A DNA stretch of 64,000 bases from Luzula sylvatica (Eukaryota > Streptophyta > Magnoliopsida > Poales > Juncaceae). How positions within the stretch are numbered: position 1 is the stretch's first letter; the number at the start of each line of letters is the position of its first letter. The position numbers were made by a program, and so were the translations under genes. The notes under the pieces are model-generated. The model did not search any database and was not told where the DNA came from. It saw only the letters and a program-made list of their open reading frames with translations. The DNA lies in the NCBI GenBank assembly GCA_946800325.1, contig OX326956.1:9093167-9157166 (forward strand). Reading direction: 5' to 3'. Shown in pieces: positions 45,221 to 56,700 of this stretch.

Positions 45221-48200
45221 TCCTACTAATACATTTTACAAATAATTTTCTCAAATCTTAAAATGCCACGTCATTTTGTTTTACCTGTTTATATTTATTT
45301 CGGATTCCAAATAAACGCTCAACTCTATTGATTCCATCTTAATCTCACGCTGGGATACATCTCTCCATTCTCACGTAATTTACAAGGCCCTTCTTCTATT
45401 TATTACTGTGCTCTTATCCGAAGACACATCTCTTCTTATATTGGCGCCTCCTCAGAGAGCAGTTATCGACGTCCCTTCTCCTTCTCTCTCTCAGTTAACC
45501 ACAATCCGAAGACACATCCTCCTCCTCCGCCTCTTTTTGCGATCTCCATCAGAGAAAAGTTTCGTGCTCTACTTGTCCTTCAACTTGTCCGTAGCGTCGT
45601 TTCTTTTTCGAAGTTTTCCCTTTCCGATCAGATATTCTCTCATCCAGACAAAGTTACGGAACAAATTCTCAATCAATCCCATGCTGGTGGATAATTTCCC
45701 CTCTCTCCAATACTCGTAGTTGCCATCTCCTTTGTAGAAAATCAAAAGAACCGAGGTATGAATATTATAAAGTTTTTTCTGAAATGTCTGCAAATTATTA
45801 AATGAGTAATTTTAGAATTTCATTGAAATTTACTTTGTATCATGGGGATAAAGTCTCATACATAGTTTGTTCAAATTCAGAAATGGGTTATAATAAATAT
45901 CAACCAAACTCTTATGATGATAAGGTGTTCGATGGAATTCCTCTCAAGAATTTTCTTCAATCTGAATCAAGGAATTTTAATGCATATTATAGATCAAGGA
46001 ATAATTGGAATTTAATAAAGTCTCATACATAGTTTTTTTTTCAAATTCAGAAATGGGCTATAATAAATATCAAGCGAAAACCTTGTGATTGTAAGGTGTT
46101 CGATGAAATTCCTCTAAGAAGTTTCTTCACTATGAATCATGAAATTCCACCTGGAATGCCGAGAAATATGGTAATTTAATATTCTCTTCAAAAATTTGCA
46201 AAATAGCTCTTGTTTTTCGCTATTTACAAAATTGCGATTTTTCAACTTTTCAGGTCATGCCTGATGCTCTGACGTCCTTTCAGGATTTCATTCATCGCAT
46301 GGAGACTGTTCTACGAAACTCAAGTATATTTCAAAATTATAATTAAAATAAAATTATGTTTATTTTTATTTTAATCAATTGATATATTTTTTTTAAGGTT
46401 TGGAAAATAATGGGGATAATCAACCAGCAAGACCAGAATCGATTTCTCTAAATCAAAAGGGGTGTTCACTTCTCAAGCCTTAGTTTCGGTTTTAGAACAA
46501 TGTCGCCAGCTCATCATCTGCACTTTCGCAATTAGTACCAACTCGGTCCATTCCTCCAACCAATTATGTCTAGCTCGGTTCTTTTAAACCCATTATGATC
46601 TGTAGTGTTATGATAGTGATAGTACAGTTCGTTAAAGTCGTTATGATTTTATGTTAAAATGTAATTTCCTCGAGGATATTAAAGGATAAACCACAATTTC
46701 TAAAAAAAATGTTACCAAAGTTACTTATTTCTCTTCTCTTGTGAATTCTATTTCTAATTCCTACAAATTAATACTTCCGAAAATGAAAGCTAAACTAATA
46801 GTTTTGATAATTTTCAGGGTGTTCTTTGCAAAAATGACGAGGGATCCATTTAATGCTCCGTTTGCATTTGTTAACTCTTATCATCAGTCCTCCAGTGGTG
46901 AGTTTTGAGGTTTATTAGGAGTTTTAAGCAATTTCGGGAAATATGGGTTTATATGATATTATTATGTTTTCAGGGATATATTTATAAAATATGATGTATA
47001 TTATTTTTTTCATAGGAATCAATATCCGAAGGTTTGTCTTCCTGATGATTTTGATGAAGATATGGATCCAGAGATTAAGGTAAAAATTACAGAAATACCC
47101 CCCAATTGTTATAATATAATTAATTTTAGGGTTTTTTACAAAATTAAAATTTCAGGAATTGTATACAAGAACACGATCACGAGAAGAAGAAGAAATATTA
47201 AGTCTTCGCAAACAAGTTTCCGAAGCTGGGTTAGAAGTATATAATCTTTGCGGTATCGCCATGCAAAGTTCTTATTCTATTCAAAATTCCTCAAACCCTT
47301 CTATCAAAGTAATCTAAGCTGATGAACGAATGCGATTGTTTTTGCAAGTACATAACTTGATTTATTATGCATGACTGACTCAAATTTACAATTTTAGTTA
47401 CATTGCCGCAATTATATATTCACTAGATAGTAATTCACCCAAAAACAATCTATGGCATTAAAGGATGGTCTGAAAATGGTGAAATCATTGGAAACACTTT
47501 CTAGCCGGATGGTTTTGGTTTCGATATTCAAAGCAGATGTATTTCTTCTTAAGAGAAGTCGAGTTTGGAAATGACGGAGATTCAAAGCAGATGTATTTTT
47601 TATGTCTGATATTTATTTATTTTATGTAGGGAATCTTTAGAACTGTATTTTTGGGCTGCTAAAGAAGGAATGATGAACTTTGTTATTTGATTATATCCAA
47701 CCCATGGAGGGAAATACCTTTAGAGACACTGTTCAAAATTTTGTGAATAATAATTATATATTGTGACATTAATAATGTCTAAAGCATATTTAATATGATT
47801 GATGGAATTTTTGCATAGGTGGAGAAAATGAGAAACCATTACATCAATCTTGAATTGTCGCTTGCAGGTCATTCATGCTCCCAAGTGCTAAAAAGACATC
47901 CAAGGTAAAATATGAAGTATGTAAAAGTAGAAAAAAAAAGTATTGAATTTTTTTAAAAATATTGTTGGAACCTGTGATTATATTGGAAGCGATGAGGATT
48001 ATAGTTGTTCTTTATCTCCAAGTTGAAATCGACCCAATTTTATTTTTGTGTTACTATTTAAGCTATCTTTTGTAACATCATAATTCATTTTGTTTTGTTA
48101 CGCAAGGATACATAATATCCTCATCAAAGAACAAGCAAAAGATTTAATTTCACAAATTATACTTATCCAAAAATGTTGCATTAATTTTTAATATTTTCTA

Positions 48201-48478
48201 CGGTCATACATCAACATTTTTTGGTCAATGAAGATATTTTCAATGAAATATTATGGTTGGCATCATGATTACATTTTCTCTTTATCGATTTTAAATAAAT
48301 TGTAAAATTGAAGTGATAAATTGAATTCCTTTCGAAATGTAGTTTGATAATAGGAACATATACATTAATATTCTGAATGACCTGATCAATGCTACTTAAT
48401 TATAGTTCATACTCTATTATATTTATAATGAAATTATTAAAAGAAAAAATCCGCAGCGTAGCGCGGATATTTTCCTAG
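45221..48478 (+). mobile_element. 3.26-kb Helitron carrying captured exons
   Basis: The 5' end TCCTACTAATACATTTTAC follows an A. The 3' end is the GC-rich hairpin CCGCAGCGTAGCGCGG, ten bases of spacer (ATATTTTC) and CTAG before a T. Helitrons insert between A and T without duplicating the target, start with TC, and end in a hairpin plus CTRR, so all criteria are met. The 5' region has ATGCCACGTCA, usual in plant Helitrons. The element sits in the short intron of a CACTA transposase gene, which independently fixes both ends. It encodes no Rep/helicase, so it is nonautonomous. Its interior holds gene fragments (next entry) and a leader-like CT-rich segment at 45360-45720. Confidence 0.9.
45800..47236 (+). 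pseudogene. Host gene exons captured inside the Helitron
   Basis: Several splice-bounded segments have protein-like composition. 46254-46323 joins 46398 onward in phase (ALTSFQDFIHRMETVL.., then SLENNGDNQPARPESI). 46818-46897 reads MTRDPFNAPFAFVNSYHQ. 47016-47079 (CLPDDFDEDMDPEIK) joins 47156-47236 in phase 0 (ELYTRTRSREEEEILSLRKQ). An upstream segment near 45802-46190 is an imperfect tandem copy (AAATTCAGAAATGGG.TATAA at about 45878 and 46047). The DPEIKELYTRTRSREEE segment looks like the start of a coiled coil in a plant nuclear or cytoskeletal protein, which I cannot name. Frames are not continuous over all segments, so this is a capture and not a working gene. Confidence 0.6.
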
Positions 48479-48770
48479 TTAAGATACAAATTTGATTAAC
48501 CGTGTTGTATTAAATTCATGCATGTGTTAATTGAATAGGTATTTTGTTCGACTCAAATCATATGTACGCAATAAGGCATATAATGAGGGGTCGATTGCGG
48601 AGGGTTATGACGCCGACGAATGTTTGGGAGTGTTGGGGAGCCAATCGGTAAAGTAGACATCATTCTATTAGATGAGAAGTCAAGAGTTCAAGCACATCCT
48701 TGTATCATTCGACACTTTGACGAGATCCAGTCTTTTCGCGAGTAAGTTTGTTCATATGATATTAGACAGC

Positions 48771-49397
48771 TCGTATTGACAAATGACGTATAATTTGATA
48801 TATCTAAAATGTAGGCAATTTATTACTTCCGAGAAACGAAGACGAAACTATCCTCCAATTTATTAAAGATTTATTTTGGGATTTGTGTTTTTTCAATTTT
48901 TATTTTATACACATCATAAATTTCTCGGTTTTCATAATAATAATGATTGTACATTGAATTTTAGTGGCATTGTGTGGAACAAAATTATAAGTATCAAACA
49001 TTCAATCACACATTCTTTAAGGTAAGTTTAAGTACAATGAAAATTAAGTATTGTGAGTTAAATAAAATTTAAGTACTACGAGTGCAAAAAAAATTATAAA
49101 ATTTTATATCGAAGTGGAATGAGTCCATTAGTTTAGTTTTAAGAATATAAACATTGTTGAATAAATAAATATATTATTAAATTAATTAGCTCAACAATAA
49201 TTGTCATATATATGTTAATTTTAGTTAATTATTGCACATATATTTATTGTGTTCACTATATGTTACGTGATGCATTGTATTAATTATATATTAATTAAGA
49301 TTTAAAAAAAATATTCAACATCGATTGATATTAACTTGAACCCCATAAAGAATTAAATAAGGCAATCCGCTTTATATGGTAAGTGATCTGAAATTTG
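48771..49397. other. AT-rich intergenic
   Basis: No gene or element end recognised. Confidence 0.4.
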
Positions 49398-49510
49398 ATT
49401 GGCGATTTGATTTTCTGCGATTGGCGACTCTATTTTCTGCTCTGAATCGATTGGCGATTCGATTGGCGACTCGATTTTGACGATTTTCTGCGATTGGCGA
49501 CTCGATTTTC
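49398..49510 (+). repeat. Minisatellite of GATTGGCGACTCGATTTTCTGC type
   Basis: About five degenerate, partly nested copies of a unit of 12-22 bp. The core GATTGGCGA appears six times. The minus-strand frame here only translates the repeat (ESPIESPID type). Confidence 0.75.
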
Positions 49511-50139
49511 TTCTCCAAAATTTATCCACCGTATTATCCATTAATGAACTATTACATTTAATTAACGTGATACTTAAAACATATCATTAAAAATTCATTA
49601 ATCTTGATTCAAATTTATGAATTCGAACAAATGTTAATTATATATTAAATTAATACCTAACGTGTGCTAGTTATCATGTTAATTAAATGTATTAAATATA
49701 ACATAGAGGATGTTATGATAAAATATGGGAAAAAATATCATATTTTTAATTGAAAATTTAACTGGTTTTATAAACCCGATATGCTTTTTGTCAGAAAAAG
49801 AATCTTTGCTAAAAATAGTTTCTAAATTAATTAAACCACCGAGATTTTAAAACCCGGTACCACCGGGTGTTTTTAAAACCAGTTCCGGATCATATTTAGA
49901 ATATTTTCAAAATTCAGGTTATTTTTCGAATTTTCAATCCAGACTAAGTCACGTGCACAAATCCTCCTAAAATTAATGTAATAATTCGTTTTTAACATTA
50001 TTTCAATTAATTTTATTATTTCATTAATTTTGCCAAACACATATGAAACAAAATAAAATAGCCGTCTATTCTCTATCTCTATTTTTCTATTTTTCTGACT
50101 TTTGAGAATACTTAAAAATATGGTGACTCAATCAAGTCG
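49511..50139. mobile_element. Half of a foldback unit related to those at 19-20 kb, then AT-rich DNA
   Basis: 49530-49720 shares word order with one arm of the foldback units at 19121-20459 (ATTACATTTAATTAACGTGA, TTTATGAATTCGAACAAAT). Its mirror arm is missing. Beyond 49740 no gene is seen; 'aaaacc(c/a)gg' words at 49840-49890 are probably transposon debris. Confidence 0.45.
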
Positions 50140-51560
50140 GGTTCGGGAATAGCGTCATGCGTAAAACACTAAAATTAATGTTTTGCTCGTCTCCACCGTC
50201 CATCATGAAAAATATCAAATAGTTGATAAACAGACAATTTATTTCCTTCATTTATTTCTCCGTTTGTTTTATGTGGAACAATTATGAAAAAAAAAGAGTC
50301 AAATTAGGCAATTAAAATTTCAAAAATTATACTTGTCCTCTCTAAAATCCCCTACAAAGCCTGATGTATTGGCAAATAAACATTAAACACGTTTAATAAT
50401 AACATGTGGTAAATGGTGAATGGTGAATCGATTCATCCAAATATTGGCAACTTATTTATTTTATTATATTTTTATTAAATTTCATATGTTTCACATGTGG
50501 TAAATGGTGAATCGATTCATCCAAATATTTTTTTTTCCATATATGTAAATTTTAAATTTAATTACAAAAATATGGTGATAATCAATTCCAATAAAAACGT
50601 TTAATTCATCAATAAATTGTGAAACGGTTAATATTTTTTTTCCCATCATATATAAGAAGACAACAAAAAAATAATCATAGTTTACTACTACTAATTAATG
50701 TTTTTGCCAACACATCAATTGAGCGAGGAGATTCGAAAGGGAAGTCTATCACAACTCTTAAACTTTTATCAACTTTTACTCACCCGAATTGTGGACATAT
50801 TTATTATCTCTCGTGCACATTCATAATATAATTTTTCATGTACACATTTATGTTATGAATTCTCAAAAATAAATTTGTTGGACCTAAAACAACAAATAGT
50901 ACTTCAAAACTAAAATGAAAATATAATCTAAATAAATAAGTAAACTTTAAATTAATATTGAGTTCAATTATACCAGTCAACACATTTGTAAAATATAGTG
51001 ATGAACTTATGGAAGAATTTATCTTAAATTTTTTTGGAAAAACATAACAAATATCTATCTAAGTTATTTCATAATTCCAAAAAATAAGTTATTAAAACCA
51101 ACATATAATCTGAAATTTGAAATAATAGCCATGATTTATGCTCTCTTTCTTGATTTCCTTTTTATCATATGACAAAACATCATACAAATAATTTGGTTGA
51201 TATAATTTAAATATTTAATAATTTATTTATTTATCTTGACATATATCCATTTGGTGATATTCTTCTTCCTACGAGATGACAGGAGTCCTTTTCTCTTCCA
51301 AAACTCATTGTCTAGCTTAATTAACTTTAATTTCATTTTGCTCTTTTTTTTTTAGCTCTTTTGCTTCTGATAAAGAACAAAGAAAAACTCGCCAAAGTCA
51401 GAAAGAAATTAAGTCATTAAAAAAAAGAGTTAAAGAGTTATGTATTTCCATTTATTTGAGATAAACGGCACAGTAAAGCTTGTTTTTCAACTATTTGATA
51501 TTTGAAATTGGTGTTTTACGCGTAACACCATCCTCGAACCCGGTTCAAGTCGATATTTTG
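50140..51560. repeat. Inverted repeat about 1.4 kb apart
   Basis: 'caagtcgggttcggg.atagcgtcatgcgtaaaacac' near 50150-50172 and 'aaatatcaaatagttgata' near 50212-50230 recur in inverted form near 51553-51520 and 51505-51485. The pair may be the ends of an inserted element that itself contains the MITE at 50325-50750. Exact ends were not resolved. Confidence 0.45.
50325..50750. mobile_element. MITE-like element, relative of 14460-15046
   Basis: Begins with ATTATACTTGTCCTCTCTAA and 'gtattggca'. Ends with CCAACACATCAATTGAGCGA and 'aaagggaagtctatc'. The internal 'ggtaaatggtgaat' words match. Noncoding; the frame at 50619-50831 is not a gene. Confidence 0.5.
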
Positions 51561-52269
51561 ATAGACGAGATTAATGAAAGAAAAGTTGAAAAGGCCAAAT
51601 TTGAAGTGATGAAAAAGAAAGCTTTAAAGTATTGGCTGCCAATTTAATTTGTTTTGTTGAATTTGTTTGGTTAAAATTTATTTGATTTTCTTTTAAAAAA
51701 AAAAAATTATATCACCTGCGGTGTTTTTTTATTTTTTATTTTGTTTAGCATATCACCGACAAGTTTGCAAATTTCAATTGGGAAAATTAAGTTGAAAATA
51801 TAAGGAATTAGTTGAATTTTTTTTTCCTATAATGTTAATGAATATTTCTTTTTTATAAAAATCTGACTTTTGGTCCAACTCGGCCAAGTTCGATACGAGT
51901 CGGCCGATTTCCGAGTTGGTTCCCGTTGACGAGTTGGATTCCAGTTAGTAGTCTATATTGAGAACATTATGCACATTGAACAGAACATATATTACCATTT
52001 AATTTTCATATAATTATTATTCGCTCTGCAATTATTCTATTCCCGATTCTTTTCTTCCTAACACCACTGATTATATAATATTAATAAAATTCACATTTGA
52101 CACAAATCACAATTAAAGTTACCCGTGTTAATATATTTACACACAGAAAAAGAGTTTAATATCAAAATGTATAAATAAAAATATAGTTAGCAATTATATT
52201 TGATGTTGATTACTTAATGTTGAATTCAGATTAATTTGCTTTGATTTAACTCGCTTATGTGCCTCAAAT
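50751..52269. other. AT-rich intergenic
   Basis: No gene supported. 51880-51950 has repeated 'gagttgg'/'agtcggcc' words of transposon type. Confidence 0.4.
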
Positions 52270-52278
52270 TATATATTA

Positions 52279-54102
52279 GGGATAATTTCTTGTATAGCCT
52301 TCCAAAAACTCAAAATATCATATTTGTCCTTCTAAAATAACTAATATCAAATTTATCCCCCAAAACTTCTTTACTTGTCAAATTTGTCCATAATAAGCTT
52401 TTCCGTGAGATTTAACACCTAACATATATGAATTGACCATCTTGCCCTTCCTCCCACTCCAATCAGCTCTTCTTCTTAAAAAATTCCTTTATGACTCTGT
52501 CATCTCTCGCTTGCTTGCGTTACTACTGCCCCCTTCTCTATTCTCGTCCTCGACTCAAATCTCCCACCTCTCACTCGCATGGGGTTCCTTTGAGAGTCGA
52601 AGAAAGTGCCTCATGCCTGGATACTATAATCATACCGATATTTTATGTAGAAGGAATTAAGTAATTATCCTCTTCCTTTTCCTTGAATTCCATTTTTAAT
52701 TCCAAGTATTAGCTACTCTTAAATTTTAAATGTTTACATTACCTAATTACACTACTGATTTTTGTTAGTTCATTATTGTAATATAGTGTGTATTTGTGTT
52801 TAGTAAGTCTGAGAATATGAATTAGGGATGGGTTGAGAGAACCATGGGTTAAGTAAGGTTAATGAAGATAATGTTCTCAATTAGGAGCGAATAGGGATTC
52901 AATTACGACTCAAATGTTGTATTGATGGAATAATTATGCTGAATTTTGTTGATGGATCAGTCAGGCGAATTAGCATATAAACATGCAAATGCTGTTCAAT
53001 TTATGCAGAATTTGATGTGCTAAATGATAAAAAAAAACACAAAACGATACTTGCGAGATTCAACATATATTATGTTCAATTTCTTCATCAGGTTAGTACC
53101 GTTTGACTTTGGCTTATACATTCAACTACGGACTTGGGGGCTGTGAAGTTTGGTGGTTGGTTGTTTCGGGAGAATGTTTTTTGTTTTGCTTGCTTTGCAA
53201 TTTTTGTTCCAAGGAATGTCCTCGAATGAGATACTGAATTTGTCTTTCAATTCTTTTGAATGTAAATAATTGTAAAATATGATTTGAGAAGTGTTTTATA
53301 ACTATACAAAGTATGTGTTATGTCCCGTGTTGCGCAGATACGACTACAACTAGCTTATCTGATATGTGTCGTGGGCGATACAGTATTTTTACATAGAACT
53401 TATGATACGATGCGGACGTGAAGATACGTGTACGGCTGGTTTTTTAAAGCATTCACACAACATAAGTTATGTCCATACAAAGTCTGTGTTATGCTATGCT
53501 TTAGTTGTATAGAAATTGAGTTAATGAACATTTTCACAAATGAGGCTCGTTTTCATTACTCTTGAAAAACAATTTTGTGCCAGTTCAATTATTTACTGTA
53601 TTATATTCATACCATCAGTAAATATAGCTCAAATAATATTTTCATTATTTTCTTTTCCAATTCTTCAAATTACAAATGAATACCAACTATGCAATATATA
53701 TTATAAGAAGGTGTGGACAATTGATACACTTGCAGTGGATATTTCTAAGGTTATAATGAGAAGAACAGTGGAGAAGAGAAAATAGAGAGAACCAAAAATA
53801 GACGGAGAGGAGGGGAGGAGGAGAAGCTAGCATAAAATAAAGAAGAAAGTGTACTACACTGGGAAAGAAAGAGAATGACAAAAGAATAGAAAAATAAAGA
53901 AAGGACATTTTAGTCATTTAAAAACTTAACTTTACAAATTTAACAGTGATGTTGAAGTTTTGGATAAATTTGATATTTTTTGTATTTAAATGGATATATT
54001 TGATAAAGAATGACATATAGAAGGACAAATTTGATAATTTCAAATTTAGAGGGACAAATTTGATATTTTTAATTTTTGAAGGGACATACCTGAAATTGCT
54101 CC
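52279..54102. mobile_element. 1.82-kb nonautonomous Mutator-like element with 9-bp target duplication
   Basis: Inverted arms of about 190 bp start GGGATAATTTCTTGTATAGC (left) and GGAGCAATTTCAGGTATGTC (right, inverted), followed in both by 'aaaatatcatatttgtcc'-type words. Identical 9-mers TATATATTA flank it at 52270-52278 and 54103-54111. The interior has a moderately GC-rich, exon-like stretch at 52440-52650, possibly captured host DNA, but no transposase. A 141-bp hAT MITE is nested at 53325-53465. Confidence 0.88.
53325..53465. mobile_element. 141-bp hAT-type MITE, copy 3, nested
   Basis: Ends CCGTGTTGCGCAGATACG and, inverted, TTATGTTGTGTGAATG are diverged versions of the family ends. The exact 8-bp duplication GTTATGTC lies at 53317-53324 and 53466-53473. 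It is inserted inside the Mutator-like element, so it arrived later. More diverged than copies 1 and 2. Confidence 0.85.
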
Positions 54103-54297
54103 TATATATTAATTAACACCGAATTACAAGGCACTTATTCTCTTATTCCCAGAATTTACTAGAGTGCCGGATAATTCTTACTAAATAAATAACAAGAAAT
54201 TATCCTAACCTAAAAATTCATAAGAAATAACATATAAATACAATAAATAAGTCATTTCATGACCTATTTATTGTTCTCGAAAAAGATCTAATCAAAA

Positions 54298-54907
54298 TCA
54301 TCTTGTCCGTTCGTTCCTATTATTTCCATCATTTTCTTCAAACTCATCTAATTCATCAAAATACTTCTGCTCTCCCACCTCGTCTTTAGCCATGCCCTTT
54401 TCATTTTTTTCGTCGTCAAATGAATCATCATTCTATTTTTACCGCAAACATTATACTAGGCATAATAATATGATACAAAACTAACAATATTTTACAAAAG
54501 GAAATGACTTACAGTATACAGATCTCCTACTACATCGAGATTAACCTGAGACGCAAAACCCTGCAACGAATAAAAGGGAAGTATTCCATGTGTATAGTCC
54601 TATAAAACGTCAAATTAAATTGCTCCGTATAATAAATGACGAGGAAGAAAATTAGTACCTTTTTCTTGAGGATATTACAAGTGGCCTCGAAAGGAGTTTT
54701 CTTTGGACCCGGGTCTTCTTCTTCGTTCTTCCTCTTCCTAACCTAATATTAGTACAAATATTCATTCATAAAATATAATTTTAAATGTTAAGACAGACTT
54801 ATAGGAAATACATGAAAACCTAAATTTTACACGAGAGAGAGAGTTATTACCTTTCGGGGTTCCTTTTCCTCAGCCTCCTTTTTCGCTGCTTCCTTTAAAG
54901 CTTGCTC
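54298..54907 (-). CDS. Last four exons of a Lys/Glu-rich protein (5' part missing)
   Basis: Minus strand. Exons 54907-54851, 54742-54659, 54560-54513 and 54432-54298 all have canonical AG and GT borders and join in phase 0, giving 107 residues to a TGA at 54300-54298. The first is EQALKEAAKKEAEEKEPRK. The second has RKRKNEEEDPGPKKTPFEAT and CNILKKK. The third is GFASQVNLDVVGDLYT. The fourth is acidic (DDSFDDEKNEKG.., FDELDEFEEN). The charged, nuclear-protein-like composition does not identify a family. No upstream exon was found before retrotransposon sequence begins near 55.1 kb, so the gene is either truncated by insertion or continues beyond the retrotransposon cluster. The frame itself shows no lesion. 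Confidence 0.55.
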
Positions 54908-55089
54908 CTATGGATTTAAGAAAAATATATGGCTTGAGAATTTTTATATTGACTTAAATAGGAAAATAAAATAATAAAAAAACAATTATAATGGCGAGAA
55001 AATTATCTTCTACTGGTAAACTCGAAATTATTTGTACACCATTTCAAATTTTCAATTAAGTGCCGAATGACCAAATTGTTGTTTAATAA

Positions 55090-55760
55090 AGACCTAGAGG
55101 GGGGTGTATAGGTAATGCTAAGGTCAAATTTTCACGGTAATGGAATACTAGTACAATTTATGCGGAAGCATAAATTAAATTGAAAAAGAGAAAACAATAC
55201 CGAAACAAATAACACAAGATATTTGTTTACGGAGTTCGGTAGGTGGTTGTTTTGTAACTTTAACTCACCGGCTACTCGCTCAGTCGACCGACTCGATTGA
55301 TTGCAAGTACCTACGTCTCCGGGGTGCCCTTGCATCTTTTTGTCTTTCGATTGAATACCCAACTCAACTCTTACAAGGTTTTGCCTATATTGATTTACAC
55401 GATTCTATCAATCTATGGCGGGATTTACAATTCTTAGTAACTAGCCTATTACAAGTTTCTACTAACGAACTAGTCGTGATCGGTCACGCAAGTTGGATAT
55501 CGTTGAGTAGTAGGAAGCGAAATAGATCAATGATCTAGAGTTGTGTGTGGAGAATTAATAGCTCAAGATTAAGGCTTAGTTTTCTCTCATTTGTGTTGGT
55601 AAATTGATTTTTCTAAAAGGATGAGAGAGAAAATTCCAAATGATTCATATTTGTAGAACACATAATTCCCCTTTGAAAACAGCTTCACTATACAGTTCGT
55701 TCGAACGCACTTAAGAGAAATAGATCAATGATCTAGAGTTGTGTGTGGAGAATTAATTGA
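55090..55760 (-). mobile_element. LTR-retrotransposon remnant
   Basis: Noncoding DNA of plant LTR style. The word AGAAATAGATCAATGATCTA and its continuation (agttgtgtgtggagaattaat) occurs twice, near 55518 and 55711. The minus-strand frame at 55132-55362 is not a recognisable gene. Confidence 0.4.
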
Positions 55761-56700
55761 TGGGAATTCTTTCCGTCCCCGGGCCCGCACAGCGGATATG
55801 TAGACCCGGTCCGGTTCCCTTAATCCAAGATCACGCCATGACTTCGAAGGGTACGATGCAAATAAGAAGATTAGACTCATACCAGTGCAAAATTGATTGC
55901 ACACGACGGGTTGATCACTAGTCTTCTTTCTCCTGTCACGTTGGTGGCAATCCGCGCGTCCCACACCACGCGTCTCTCACCGCTCGTTGACCGTTCTCTT
56001 TCTCCTTCGGGTTGATCACAACCGAAGAGCCACAAGTGTCGCTCCTCTACTTGTATCCACCGTGAGTCGGAGTTCGTCGGTCGCGGGTGCAACTGCCTAG
56101 ACGCTGCACCGGCGAACTTGCTTGATTGGTTGATTCTCTATACCGGAAAACTCATTTTCTCGGTTCTCTCTCTTTACACCCTTTCACTCACTAGAAATAT
56201 GTCTCTCTATAATTCTGGAATATTCTGAATAATCCAAATGATTGGACCGAATGAACCATCTTAGATGAGAGAGAATTATCCTATTTATATCACATAGGAC
56301 TAGGATGTGCCAAAAGACATGTATATCCAATATACACTCTTTCACACAGAAAACTGCATGAACCTGTTCAGTATTCTGTCCATACGAAATTGGTAAATTC
56401 CTCTGACAGAAATAAACCTACATGAAAGTTGTAGATAATCTTATTATCCATCCAACCCAATTTGTCCTGTCCCAATTGGAGTTCGTATGCAAAACTTATG
56501 ACTGTTTTACTAACTGTATGTCATACTGTTGCACCCTTTCGGTATTTCATAGAAACGATACTTATACTTCGTACATATGAAATATATTTCTACATGAAAG
56601 TTGTAGATAATCTTATTATCTATCTAACCCAATTTGAACCATTCAAATTGGATTTTCCTACTGAAAGATATGACCACGAATGTACGCTTACATTCGTTTT
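55760..56700 (-). mobile_element. LTR-like segment, Copia-type family, inverted
   Basis: Shares motifs in inverted orientation with the 60.7-61.7 kb LTR: the CGCACAGCGGAT.TGTAG.CCCGGTCCG region near 55788-55815, and GTGGATACAAGTAGAGG (minus strand) near 56060. A 45-bp word (TACATGAAAGTTGTAGATAA onward) is repeated near 56419 and 56591. No protein domains. Confidence 0.45.

Larger units (their letters stand above)
44842..48770 (+). pseudogene. CACTA (EnSpm) transposase fossil, intron occupied by a Helitron
   Basis: 44842-45196 and 48539-48770 encode pieces of a CACTA TNP2-type transposase. First comes WLKHGKKFCYTGHCRWL with an in-frame TAA soon after, then the DUF4218 region MERYFLPSFFTIMVHLMIHL and EAKLGGPVHYRWLYPFER. 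The exon ends at 45196 (AG before GTTAGTG). The next exon starts at 48539 (GAATAG before G) and continues the same domain exactly in phase: YFVRLKSYVRNKAYNEGSIA. The Arg codon is split AG/G across the intron. Removing the Helitron at 45221-48478 leaves an ordinary intron of about 84 bp. The internal stop and missing flanks show the transposase is dead. Confidence 0.88.

Noticed and set aside
45408..45719. 103-codon frame as the start of a host gene
   Set aside because: It lies inside the Helitron and behaves as leader-like captured DNA, with no continuation in frame.
55725..56092. Minus-strand frames as host genes
   Set aside because: They lie in LTR-type DNA sharing words with the LTR near 61.6 kb, and have no known domain.
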